Below are positions 9,246 through 16,802 of a stretch of DNA of 64,000 nucleotides, in pieces; position 1 is the stretch's first letter; each line of letters opens with the position of its first letter. Source of the DNA: Longimicrobiaceae bacterium. Lineage in GTDB: Bacteria; Gemmatimonadota; Gemmatimonadetes; Longimicrobiales; Longimicrobiaceae. The translations under genes were made by a program, and so were the position numbers. Where the stretch lies: contig JAUJOM010000008.1 in the NCBI GenBank assembly GCA_030447645.1, forward strand, positions 51,798-115,797, read 5' to 3'. Under the pieces are notes generated by a model. The model searched no databases. It saw nothing but the letters and a program-made list of their open reading frames with translations, and was not told the origin of the DNA.

Positions 9246-9776
9246 TTAGGTCGCGAAGGGAGCGAGGGGCGCGTCAGGGCGGCGCGCCCCTCGCTTTGTC
9301 TCGTGCCCGCCAAGCCGAGCTTGCGGGCGAGCGCACGCCGTACGGGATGCAGCGGCACGGGATTGAAGTGGGGGTGTGCTCGAGAACCCGCACAGCGTCG
9401 TACATTGCGTACGGACAACTCCTACGATGAGGCCCACCAGAGTACCGATTGCGGCTCCATGAACAGTAAGTATGAAGAAAGCAAAGCTATCCTCGGAGTG
9501 GTCCGAGTGGTCAACCGTGGTCTCCACGACAAGGTATCCTGCGCCGCCAGTGGCGGCACCAATCAAGGTCCCGGTGAGCGTATGTTTGAGTACACGAGTG
9601 CTGCGGTCCTCAACCACCGAATCCGCTGCCGTCCAGTGAATAACTGCAGCATCGTTCGACAAACGTTGTCGCGCGACGGTTTGGAATAGGGGTGCCGGAT
9701 CCTTCCACTGAGCTGGGGAGGGCTCGGGCAGACCGAGCAGGATAGCGGCAGCCGATACGAGGGATAAGGCGCGCAT
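9246..9776 (-). CDS. Hypothetical secreted or membrane protein with glycine-rich hydrophobic segments
   Basis: 176 residues with an N-terminal signal peptide (MRALSLVSAAAILLGLPEPSPAQ). Two glycine-rich hydrophobic stretches follow (TLIGAATGGAGYLVVETTV and FFILTVHGAAIGTLVGLIVGVV), like small glycine-zipper membrane proteins. The last ~50 residues are Arg/Ala-rich and run into the pnp terminator on the opposite strand, so the true C-terminus may be shorter. No family recognised. The gene is absent, apart from short pieces, in copy A. Confidence 0.5.
   Translation of the reverse strand: MRALSLVSAAAILLGLPEPSPAQWKDPAPLFQTVARQRLSNDAAVIHWTAADSVVEDRSTRVLKHTLTGTLIGAATGGAGYLVVETTVDHSDHSEDSFAFFILTVHGAAIGTLVGLIVGVVRTQCTTLCGFSSTPPLQSRAAASRTACARPQARLGGHETKRGARRPDAPLAPFAT
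9262..9294 (+). terminator. Intrinsic terminator after pnp
   Basis: A perfect 12-bp stem GCGAGGGGCGCG (9262-9273) / CGCGCCCCTCGC (9283-9294) with a 9-nt loop is followed by TTTGTC. Position just after the intact pnp stop supports a terminator. Copy A retains only the left arm, near 8537-8548. Confidence 0.7.
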
Positions 9777-9902
9777 CTGGTGGTAGACGTTGAAGTGTGA
9801 TGTGTACGTGCACGAGCAACAGCCATCCGCCTTGCCTCTGCACTAGATGAGAACGCACTCGGTCCCAACACACCATCCTGCACCAGATGTGCACCTGCAG
9901 TG

Positions 9903-10157
9903 CTAGGCGTCCCGGCGGCGGAGGATGCTCCCGATCCAAAGGCCGAGGGGGAGCGTGACCGCCGCAGCACCGAGCCCTTTCGCGATCAGGTTCGCCGGGG
10001 GTGTTCGCTTGGGCGGCTCGGGCTTGACTCTCCCCAGAGCCCGGCGGGCGGCCTTGAGCATTGCAGCGCGTCGTGAGTTCTTGGTGCCGGTCATCAGCCT
10101 GGGTACTGAGAACCGGGTCGCGGTACGGAGCAGCTGGTGCATAATGTTCTCCCGCAT
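9903..10157 (-). CDS. Small hypothetical basic protein with one C-terminal membrane segment
   Basis: 84 residues. The body is strongly basic (RRAAMLKAARRALGRVKPEPPKR), followed by one hydrophobic segment ([23 protein letters not shown]) and an RRRDA end, so probably tail-anchored with a cytoplasmic basic part. Fragments of this gene recur in rearranged form in copy A near 8700-8800. Function unknown. Confidence 0.45.
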   Translation of the reverse strand: MRENIMHQLLRTATRFSVPRLMTGTKNSRRAAMLKAARRALGRVKPEPPKRTPPANLIAKGLGAAAVTLPLGLWIGSILRRRDA

Positions 10158-10282
10158 CGGGTGGTTGCTTCGAGGCGCAGCGTAACCCGGAAATGCACGA
10201 AGCGTGCGCGCTTGCTTCGGGGTCTATCCCTGCGCGGCTCGTGAAGGTATGTTGCTCCGGCACATCTGACAGCTGAACATGC

Positions 10283-11563
10283 ATGGCGGTGCCGAGAGAA
10301 ATCCTATCGAACTGGCAGACTGTTTACGGCATTGTCGTAGTGGCCGTGTCAGTGCTGTTTCTGTGGAGCGTTCAGTCGGTTCTGAACCCTTTCCTGCTCT
10401 TCGTGCTGCTGGTTGTACTCTTGAGTCCGTACCGGGGCTCGCGGCGACACCTGCTCCTGGTCGGCGTGGCCGCGTTGCTCACTCTGGTTTGGCTGCTTCG
10501 CGCCACGGGATCGCTCTTCGCGCCGTTTATCCTTGCCTGGGTACTTGCCTACGTGTTGCGGCCTGTGGCCGATGCCCTGGAGCGGCGGCGAGTGCCTCGC
10601 GGGCTGGCCGTGCTGCTGCTGGTCATACCGATTCTGACCGGCCTTGCAGTCGTGATCGTGTTTGGCATCCCGGCACTCCGCGACCAGGTGGAACGATTCG
10701 TCGCGAACGCTCCCGCTCTGGTGGAGCGGGGACAGCGTGAGCTGGCGCGACGCGACATCCCCTTCCTCGACGAGCGCGGACTGCTCACGCAGGTTCATAA
10801 CATTCGACCGGAACAAGTGAGTGCATTTCTGGAAAGCCAGCGCGAAGAAATCGGCCGCCGCGCCTGGCGCGCCGTGCTGGGGGTGGGGCGAGGTCTCGGA
10901 ACCGTATTTACCATCTTCGGATTTCTCTTCCTGACCCCAATCCTCGCTTTTTATCTCCTGCGAGACTACCACCAGATCAACCTCCGACTCGCCGGGCTGG
11001 TCCCGCCGGCGCAACGGGGTCGGGCCCTGCACTTCTTACAGCGCTACGACCAGTTGCTCGCAAAGTACCTGCGCGGGCAGGTACTGGCCGCGGCCATTAT
11101 TGGCACGCTGACCGGCTTCGGTCTCTGGGTGCTCGGCTTCCCGTACGCTCTCGCTCTGGGAGTTGTGGCGGGGGTCTTCAACGTTGTGCCTTACCTGGGC
11201 CTGATCGCCACGTTGTTTCCCGCGGTACTGATTGCGCTCTTTTCAGGGGCCGTGGTGGCCTCGTTGATCAAACTTGGGGTGGTCGTGGTAGTCGTCCAGC
11301 TGCTGGAGCAGGCGGTGATCAGTCCAAGAATCGTGGGTGAATCCGTGGGACTTCACCCGGTATGGCTCATCCTTTCGCTGGCGGTGGGCGGCTACTTCTT
11401 CGGCTTTGTAGGTTTGCTCCTTGCAGTCCCCGTCGCTGTGCTCGTAAAATTGCTACTCACCGCCGCCCTGAGCCGGTATCGCAACTCTTCTCTTTTTCTT
11501 GGGGGTGCCGCCGTGCGACTGGATCACGCAGAACCGTCGGATGCTCAGCTCACCTCCACCTGA
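10283..11563 (+). CDS. AI-2E family (PerM/TqsA-like) membrane transporter
   Basis: A 426-residue polytopic membrane protein. About eight hydrophobic segments fall in the AI-2E pattern: a cluster of N-terminal helices, a polar middle with PALRDQVERFVANAPALVERGQREL, then FLFLTPILAFYLLRDY and the family block VLGFPYALALGVVAGVFNVVPYLGL, followed by VISPRIVGESVGLHPVWLILSL. Members export autoinducer-2 or act as Na+/H+ antiporters; substrate cannot be told here. Preceded by ~120 bp without a gene. Confidence 0.88.
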   Translation: MAVPREILSNWQTVYGIVVVAVSVLFLWSVQSVLNPFLLFVLLVVLLSPYRGSRRHLLLVGVAALLTLVWLLRATGSLFAPFILAWVLAYVLRPVADALERRRVPRGLAVLLLVIPILTGLAVVIVFGIPALRDQVERFVANAPALVERGQRELARRDIPFLDERGLLTQVHNIRPEQVSAFLESQREEIGRRAWRAVLGVGRGLGTVFTIFGFLFLTPILAFYLLRDYHQINLRLAGLVPPAQRGRALHFLQRYDQLLAKYLRGQVLAAAIIGTLTGFGLWVLGFPYALALGVVAGVFNVVPYLGLIATLFPAVLIALFSGAVVASLIKLGVVVVVVQLLEQAVISPRIVGESVGLHPVWLILSLAVGGYFFGFVGLLLAVPVAVLVKLLLTAALSRYRNSSLFLGGAAVRLDHAEPSDAQLTST

Positions 11564-11828
11564 TGAACTGCCCGAGGCTGCCCGCCTGCGCGGGAACATC
11601 TTCACGGATCTGGATCGCCTCGCGTTCGCGCTCGAGATGGAGGCTGCCACGCTAGTGGAAGCGGGCAGGGAGAGTGAGGCTACCAGCCGGCAAGCGGAGC
11701 GGCTCGGCGTACGGCTGGCCCAGCGGCTGGTGTCCGGCGTGTGGGCCGACGAGGTGAATTTCCGACTGATTCGCTGGGCCGCGGATTACGAGGCGCGACT
11801 CACGCCGCTCACCCCCACCGCTGATTGA
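11541..11828 (+). CDS. Small hypothetical protein
   Basis: 95 residues if started at ATG 11541, inside the end of the permease gene; an upstream GTG at 11499 is also open. Soluble, acidic and helical (LRGNIFTDLDRLAFALEMEAATLVEAGRESEATSRQAERLGVRLAQRL). No family recognised. It overlaps the permease by 23 bp and the convergent glycosidase-like gene by 43 bp. Coding is likely but not certain. Confidence 0.45.
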   Translation: MLSSPPPDELPEAARLRGNIFTDLDRLAFALEMEAATLVEAGRESEATSRQAERLGVRLAQRLVSGVWADEVNFRLIRWAADYEARLTPLTPTAD

Positions 11829-12703
11829 GCACCCGCGTACCGCTCCGCCATCCGGCTCGCGAACTCGGCGAATTCCTCCACATTGGTGGGCGGGCTGGTG
11901 TGGTCCGGGCGCAGGCCCCGGTGAGCCGGGGTGAAGCAGAGGGTCGCGCAGACGTTGAAGGGTGCCAGGGCGTCCATCAGCGTGTCGAACCAGCGATCTG
12001 CCCCGGGGATGAAGCTTTCTGCCCAGCTGAGTCCGGTGCGCACCTCCTGGACGCCAAGCTGCTCCAGCCGGCGCACGGCAATTTCGAGCGAGCGCTCGTC
12101 GCCGAACTGGAACCACTGGCAGATACCGAACTCCGGGTCGAAGTCGCGCACGGGGAGCTTGGGAGTGCCGTCGTGCCGGAAGAGTCCGAAGTGAAAGTGG
12201 CGCCAGTACGAGCTGCCTTCCGCTTGTTTGTGTCGCGTGGTGGCCTCGTAGCGGGGTGCGAGATCGAGCAGCGTGTACCAGAATACGCGCTCACCACGGA
12301 GCAGATCACGGCAGCGACGGAGACCCCAGGCCGCCGTCGCCTCGGACGCGAAGGAAGACACGCCGGCCTCGGTCACCCACACCGGCTTGCCGAACTCCTG
12401 GCGGACCGCGTCGATCTTGCGCGGCCAGCTTTCCAGCGGCCACAGGTTCCAGTCCACGGGGAAGCCGTGCACCGCCAGGGCATCCACGGCGTTCAGCGCC
12501 CCCTGGCGATCCATTTTGCGCAGGAAGTCATGATCGATGGGGCTCAGGCCCCCCAGCACGAGGGGGAGCTCACAGCGGGCTTCCCGGATGCGCTCCGCCG
12601 CGCGCACCACCATCCGGGCGTAGATGGTCCAATCCGGATCGAGCAGGAAGTCCCAGTGGGATAAGTTGTTGGGTTCGTTCCAGATCTTGAAGCTGGTAAT
12701 CAC
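11786..12703 (-). CDS. Glycoside hydrolase-like (beta-xylosidase-like) TIM-barrel protein with permuted motif order
   Basis: 305 residues if started at GTG 12703, placed by homology because the protein opens with ITSFKIWNEPNN; the frame is open further upstream into the divergent epimerase gene. Clan-A glycosidase motifs are present: the acid/base NEP of WNEPNN at about residues 9-14 and a nucleophile-type Glu in PVWVTEAGVSS near 105. The segment LGVQEVRTGLSWAESFIPGADRW with FCTPAHRG-like sequence, which normally precedes WNEP as the barrel's first strands, lies in the C-terminal half. It is divergent from, and 20 bp apart from, the epimerase of the surface-sugar island. Confidence 0.6.
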   Translation of the reverse strand: MITSFKIWNEPNNLSHWDFLLDPDWTIYARMVVRAAERIREARCELPLVLGGLSPIDHDFLRKMDRQGALNAVDALAVHGFPVDWNLWPLESWPRKIDAVRQEFGKPVWVTEAGVSSFASEATAAWGLRRCRDLLRGERVFWYTLLDLAPRYEATTRHKQAEGSSYWRHFHFGLFRHDGTPKLPVRDFDPEFGICQWFQFGDERSLEIAVRRLEQLGVQEVRTGLSWAESFIPGADRWFDTLMDALAPFNVCATLCFTPAHRGLRPDHTSPPTNVEEFAEFASRMAERYAGAQSAVGVSGVSRAS

Positions 12704-12723
12704 TTGAGAGCGGAGGTCAGAAC

Positions 12724-13851
12724 GTGGCGGAAAGACGGGTGTTGGTGACTGGTGGTGCAGGTTTCGTGGGCAGTCATCTGGTAGATGCGCTGGTTCAGCG
12801 CGGCGACAGGGTACGGGTGTTCGACAACCTGGACCCGCAGGTGCACGGTCCCGGCGCGACGCGCCCAAGCTGGCTGTCGCCGGAAGCCGAGCTGGTGATC
12901 GGCGACATGCGCGACCCGGACGCCGTCAACCGCGCACTTCGGGACGTGCAGGTGGTTTATCACCTGGCGGCGGCGGTTGGCGTGGGCCAGTCAATGTACC
13001 GGATCGCCGAATACACGGCAACCAACACCCTCGGCACGGCGCACCTGCTCCAGGCCCTGGTAGACCGTGAGATGGAACTGGATCGGCTGGTAGTCGCCAG
13101 CTCGATGTCCATTTATGGTGAGGGCCGGTACCGGCGGCCGGACGGGGCGGAGCCCCGTATCTCGCAACGCACCCCGGAGCAGTTACGGGCCCACCAGTGG
13201 GAGCTACGGGACGCGGACGGAGCCATTCTGCAGCCAGCTCCTACGGACGAAGACAAGCCACTCGATCCCACGTCAATCTATGCGCTCACCAAGGCAGACC
13301 AGGAGAAGATGTGCCTCCTCGTCGGCGCGGCATACGGAATTCCCACCGTTGCCCTCCGCTTCTTCAACATCTACGGTCCGCGGCAGGCGCTATCCAACCC
13401 TTACACGGGTGTAGCGGCCATCTTCAGCTCGCGGCTGTTGAATGGGGAGCCGCCGCTGATCTTCGAGGACGGGGAGCAGCGACGGGATTTCGTGTCGGTG
13501 CACGACGTTGTGCAGGCGCTGCTGCTCGCGCAAGAATCACCGGCCGCGGTTGGTCAGGCGATCAACGTCGGTTCGGGGGAAAGCGTCAGCGTCAGGCAGG
13601 TCGCGGAAACACTCGCCGGCGTTCTGGGTGTGGAGCTTAGCCCCGAGCTCACCGCCCGCTACCGCGTGGGCGACATCCGCAACTGCTTTGCCGACATCAG
13701 CCGCGCTCGCACGCTACTTGGGTACGAGCCGCGGGTTACGTTCAAGCAGGGGCTGGAGGAGCTGGTTGCCTGGCTCGCTGAGCAGGAACGTCCCCAAGAC
13801 GGTGTGGCGTCGCACGCGGCGGAGCTCGCCGCGCGGGGGCTTACGCTGTGA
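12724..13851 (+). CDS. NAD-dependent epimerase/dehydratase (extended SDR)
   Basis: A 375-residue nucleotide-sugar SDR with the GGAGFVGSHL Rossmann motif near the N-terminus, HLAAAVGVGQS, and the catalytic YALTK (YxxxK). The FNIYGPRQALSNPYTGVAAIFSSRLLNG block is typical of UDP-glucose 4-epimerase-like enzymes. GTG start with GGAGG spaced 7 bp upstream. It overlaps the next gene by 4 bp (GTGA). Substrate unknown; context suggests an activated sugar for surface glycans. Confidence 0.88.
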   Translation: MAERRVLVTGGAGFVGSHLVDALVQRGDRVRVFDNLDPQVHGPGATRPSWLSPEAELVIGDMRDPDAVNRALRDVQVVYHLAAAVGVGQSMYRIAEYTATNTLGTAHLLQALVDREMELDRLVVASSMSIYGEGRYRRPDGAEPRISQRTPEQLRAHQWELRDADGAILQPAPTDEDKPLDPTSIYALTKADQEKMCLLVGAAYGIPTVALRFFNIYGPRQALSNPYTGVAAIFSSRLLNGEPPLIFEDGEQRRDFVSVHDVVQALLLAQESPAAVGQAINVGSGESVSVRQVAETLAGVLGVELSPELTARYRVGDIRNCFADISRARTLLGYEPRVTFKQGLEELVAWLAEQERPQDGVASHAAELAARGLTL

Positions 13852-14753
13852 GGCGGCCAACGCTGATCACCGGGGGGGCCGGTTTCGTGGGCTCCAACCT
13901 GGCTGACGCGCTCCTCCAGGATGGAGAGCGCGTCATCATTGCTGACAACTTCAGCCGCGCCGGTGTCTCACTTAACGCGGAGTGGCTCGGGGAGCGACAT
14001 GGCAAGCGCTGTCGGATCGAGGTCGCCGACGTTCGCGACCGGGACCACGTGAAGGCGCTCGTCGCCGAGGCCGGGCAGGTGTTTCACCTTGCTGCCCAGG
14101 TGGCGGTCACCACCTCGGTAGACGACCCGGTTCACGACCTTGAAACCAACCTGCTGGGCACCTTTCACATCCTGGAAGCTGCGCGGGCACTGCCTACCCC
14201 GCCGCCGCTCCTCTTCACCTCGACCAACAAGGTGTACGGCGGCCTCGAGGAAGCGCCGGTTTACCTGGACGGTGACATGTACCGATTTGTGGAGCGGCAC
14301 GCGGGGATCGGCGAAGATGCGGCTCTTGACTTTCATTCACCCTACGGCTGCTCCAAGGGAGCCGCGGATCAGTACGTGCGCGACTACGCTCGTATTTACG
14401 GGCTGCGTACTGTCGTCTTCCGGATGAGCTGCGTCTACGGAACCAGGCAGTTCGGCACCGAGGACCAGGGGTGGGTTGCGCACTTCGCCCGGTCGCTGCT
14501 GGCTGGAGAGCCGGTCACCATCTACGGCGACGGCTGTCAGGTGCGGGGGGGCCTGGACGTGATCAACGCTCACGAGCGCGATCCCCAGGTGTACCTGGAC
14601 GGGATGCGCGCTGCGGTCGAGGCTGTAGCCAGTGGTCGGCTTGACCCATCGCCGCTCTACACCCACACCTTCCGGCTGGACCAGCTCGGTGACGCCCTGA
14701 ACGCGACACGCGACCGCCCGGACGGCTTCCTGAAGGCGCTGGTGCTCGCATGA
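13848..14753 (+). CDS. Chimera: CDP-paratose 2-epimerase-like SDR fused to the C-terminal tail of a zinc/medium-chain alcohol dehydrogenase
   Basis: Residues 1 to about 231 are an SDR (GGAGFVGSNLADALL, HLAAQVAVTTSVDDP, STNKVYGG, catalytic YGCSK, FRMSCVYGTRQFG) matching CDP-paratose/tyvelose 2-epimerases. At TIYGDGCQVR, where the family continues with a second cofactor and substrate region, the sequence switches to GGLDVINAHERDPQVYLDGM and ends LYTHTFRLDQLGDALNATRDRPDGFLKALV. That ending is a medium-chain dehydrogenase C-terminus. The switch is at about 14541-14552 in a G7 run. An in-frame deletion merging two neighbouring genes, or a collapsed assembly, explains it; activity is doubtful. Confidence 0.75.
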   Translation: MRRPTLITGGAGFVGSNLADALLQDGERVIIADNFSRAGVSLNAEWLGERHGKRCRIEVADVRDRDHVKALVAEAGQVFHLAAQVAVTTSVDDPVHDLETNLLGTFHILEAARALPTPPPLLFTSTNKVYGGLEEAPVYLDGDMYRFVERHAGIGEDAALDFHSPYGCSKGAADQYVRDYARIYGLRTVVFRMSCVYGTRQFGTEDQGWVAHFARSLLAGEPVTIYGDGCQVRGGLDVINAHERDPQVYLDGMRAAVEAVASGRLDPSPLYTHTFRLDQLGDALNATRDRPDGFLKALVLA

Positions 14754-15718
14754 TGCAGGCTACCGAAACCGTGCGGCTGGGCTTTCTGGGTGTCGGCTGG
14801 ATTGGCCGTCATCGTATGGAAGCCATCGGCCGCAGCGGCGTAGCCCAGATCGCCGCGATTGCCGATCCGAACCCGGAGGCCGGTGCCCAGTTCGCTACCC
14901 TGGATGAGCTGCTGGAGCAGGAACTGGACGGTATGGTGATCGCCACGCCCAGCGTCCAGCACGCGGACCAATCCATCCGTGCCCTGGAGCACGGTCTAGC
15001 CGTCTTCTGCCAAAAGCCGCTCGGCCGCACTGCCGCTGAAACGCGCCGGGTGGTTGATGCGGCTCGTGCCGCGGACCGCCTGCTCGCGGTGGATCTTTCC
15101 TACCGCTTCACGGCCGGGATGCGCCACATCCAGCAGCTGATTGCTGGTGGCAAGTTAGGGCGGATCTACGCGGTGGATCTGGTCTTTCACAATGCGTATG
15201 GTCCGGACAAGCCGTGGTTCTATGACCCGGGGCTCTCGGGCGGCGGGTGCGTGATGGACCTGGGGGTTCACCTGGTGGACCTGGCGCTGTGGACGCTCGG
15301 GTTTCCGGAGGTGGCCGGGGTCTCCAGCCGCCTGTTTGCTGGCGGCGAGCCGTTGGGCTCCCGGCCCGAGCGTGTCGAGGACTACGCGATCGCCCGGCTG
15401 GACCTGGATTCCGGCACGTCGGTGCAGCTCGCGTGCTCGTGGCGGCTGCCTGCTGGAACCGACGCGGTGATCGGTGCCGCGTTCTACGGCACCGAGGGTG
15501 GGGCTGCGCTGCGCAACGTGGGTGGCTCGTTCTACGACTTCACCGCGGAGCGCTTCCGGGGAACCAGCCGCGAAGTCCTCACGACTCACCCCGACGAGTG
15601 GGGTGGCCGTGCCGCCGTGGACTGGGCTGTTCGCCTCGGGGCCGGGGAGCGCTTCGACCCTGAAGCAGAGCGGCTCGTGGACGTCGCCGCCGCGCTCGAC
15701 CGTATCTACGAACGCTGA
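14750..15718 (+). CDS. Gfo/Idh/MocA-family oxidoreductase
   Basis: 322 residues. The N-terminal NAD(P) fold shows GVGWIGRHRMEAI, followed by the catalytic-loop variant CQKPLGRTAAET (usually EKP) and the C-terminal alpha/beta domain with DLGVHLVDLALWTLGFPEV. Members oxidise or reduce sugar hydroxyls. It overlaps the previous gene as ATGA and lies 1 bp before the first CgeB-like gene, all in one probable operon. Confidence 0.85.
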   Translation: MMQATETVRLGFLGVGWIGRHRMEAIGRSGVAQIAAIADPNPEAGAQFATLDELLEQELDGMVIATPSVQHADQSIRALEHGLAVFCQKPLGRTAAETRRVVDAARAADRLLAVDLSYRFTAGMRHIQQLIAGGKLGRIYAVDLVFHNAYGPDKPWFYDPGLSGGGCVMDLGVHLVDLALWTLGFPEVAGVSSRLFAGGEPLGSRPERVEDYAIARLDLDSGTSVQLACSWRLPAGTDAVIGAAFYGTEGGAALRNVGGSFYDFTAERFRGTSREVLTTHPDEWGGRAAVDWAVRLGAGERFDPEAERLVDVAAALDRIYER

Positions 15719-15719
15719 T

Positions 15720-16802
15720 ATGCACCTGACTTTCTTCGGCTCCAGCCTGGTTTCCTGCTACTGGAATGGGGCAGCCACCTACTACCGCGGGCTGCTGGGT
15801 GCGCTGGCCGAGCGGGGGCACCGCATCACCTTCTGCGAGCCGGATGCATATGACCGGCAGGCGCACCGGGATTTGCTGGAGGACCCGTCATACGCGCGCG
15901 TAATCGTGTACCGGAGCGAGGCGGAGCGGAATCGGCTGATTGCGCAGGCGTTCGCCGAAAGTGATTGGGTGATCAAGTGCAGCGGTGTGGGTGTGTGGGA
16001 TGCGGAGCTTGAGCGCGCCGTGGCCGAAGGGAGCGGTGGCGATGCACTCACCGCGTTCTGGGATGTGGATGCCCCAGCCACCCTGGCCCGCCTCACGGCG
16101 GACGCTTCAGACCCGTTTCGTGCCTGCATCCCCGCCTACGATCACGTGTTCACCTACGGCGGAGGTCCCGGGGTAGTCGCGGCATACGAGCATTTCGGCG
16201 CGCGCGCATGCACGCCGGTGTACAACGGGGTTGATCCGGCTGAGCATCGTCCCCTGAATGCGCCGGGAGAGCCTGCCTGGGACCTGCTCTTTATGGGAAA
16301 CCGTCTGCCGGACCGGGAAGCCCGGGTGGACGAGTTTTTTTTGCGTGCGGCACAGCTGTACCAGGAGGGACGCTTCGCGCTGGGAGGCCAGGGGTGGGAG
16401 GACAAGTCAATGCCACCCAATGTCGCACGGCTGGGCCACGTTCCCACGGCCCAGCACAACCGGGTAAACGCCTCCGCGCGGCTGGTGCTCAACATCCATC
16501 GTGAGTCGATGGTCACCAACGGGTGGTCCCCGGCTACGCGGATGTTCGAGGCGGCGGGTGCGGCGGCGCCACAAATCACCGATGCGTGGGAGGGGATCGA
16601 AGATTTCTTCATGCCCGGCACTGAAATCCTGGTCGCCCGTGATGGTGCCGACGTGGCGGAACTGGTGCGCGCCACGGACACGACCACCGCGCGCCGCATC
16701 GGTGAAGCGGGACGTCGTCGTGCGCTGGCGGACCATACCTATGCACAGCGTGCCGCACTCGTGGACACGATTCTACGCGAGCCGGTAGGGAGCACCGTAT
16801 GA
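15720..16802 (+). CDS. CgeB-like glycosyltransferase (first copy)
   Basis: 360 residues from ATG 15720. Starts HLTFFGSSLVSCYWNGAATYYRGLLGALAERGH, with the later FTYGGGPGVVAAYEHFGARACTPVYNGVDP and a C-terminal GT-B donor-site region (TNGWSPATRMFEAAGAAAPQITDAWEGIEDFF). This matches the CgeB family (Glyco_trans_1_2 type), known from Bacillus spore-coat maturation and from surface glycan clusters. It overlaps the paralogue that follows by 4 bp. Confidence 0.8.
   Translation: MHLTFFGSSLVSCYWNGAATYYRGLLGALAERGHRITFCEPDAYDRQAHRDLLEDPSYARVIVYRSEAERNRLIAQAFAESDWVIKCSGVGVWDAELERAVAEGSGGDALTAFWDVDAPATLARLTADASDPFRACIPAYDHVFTYGGGPGVVAAYEHFGARACTPVYNGVDPAEHRPLNAPGEPAWDLLFMGNRLPDREARVDEFFLRAAQLYQEGRFALGGQGWEDKSMPPNVARLGHVPTAQHNRVNASARLVLNIHRESMVTNGWSPATRMFEAAGAAAPQITDAWEGIEDFFMPGTEILVARDGADVAELVRATDTTTARRIGEAGRRRALADHTYAQRAALVDTILREPVGSTV

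Larger units (their letters stand above)
8900..10070 (+). repeat. Direct-repeat copy B, intact version of the duplicated block
   Basis: Starts with the same CGGTGCGCATCTCC junction as copy A, directly after TTCGCGATCAGGTTCGCC, which itself recurs near 9979. It holds the intact S1 end of pnp, the pnp terminator, and the two small minus-strand genes at 9246-9776 and 9903-10157. The join is what a tandem duplication or a misjoined assembly would leave. Confidence 0.7.

Noticed and set aside
8531..10160. The post-pnp small genes as further integron cassettes
   Set aside because: No RYYYAAC/GTTRRRY pairs in a cassette layout; the region is better explained by the duplication.
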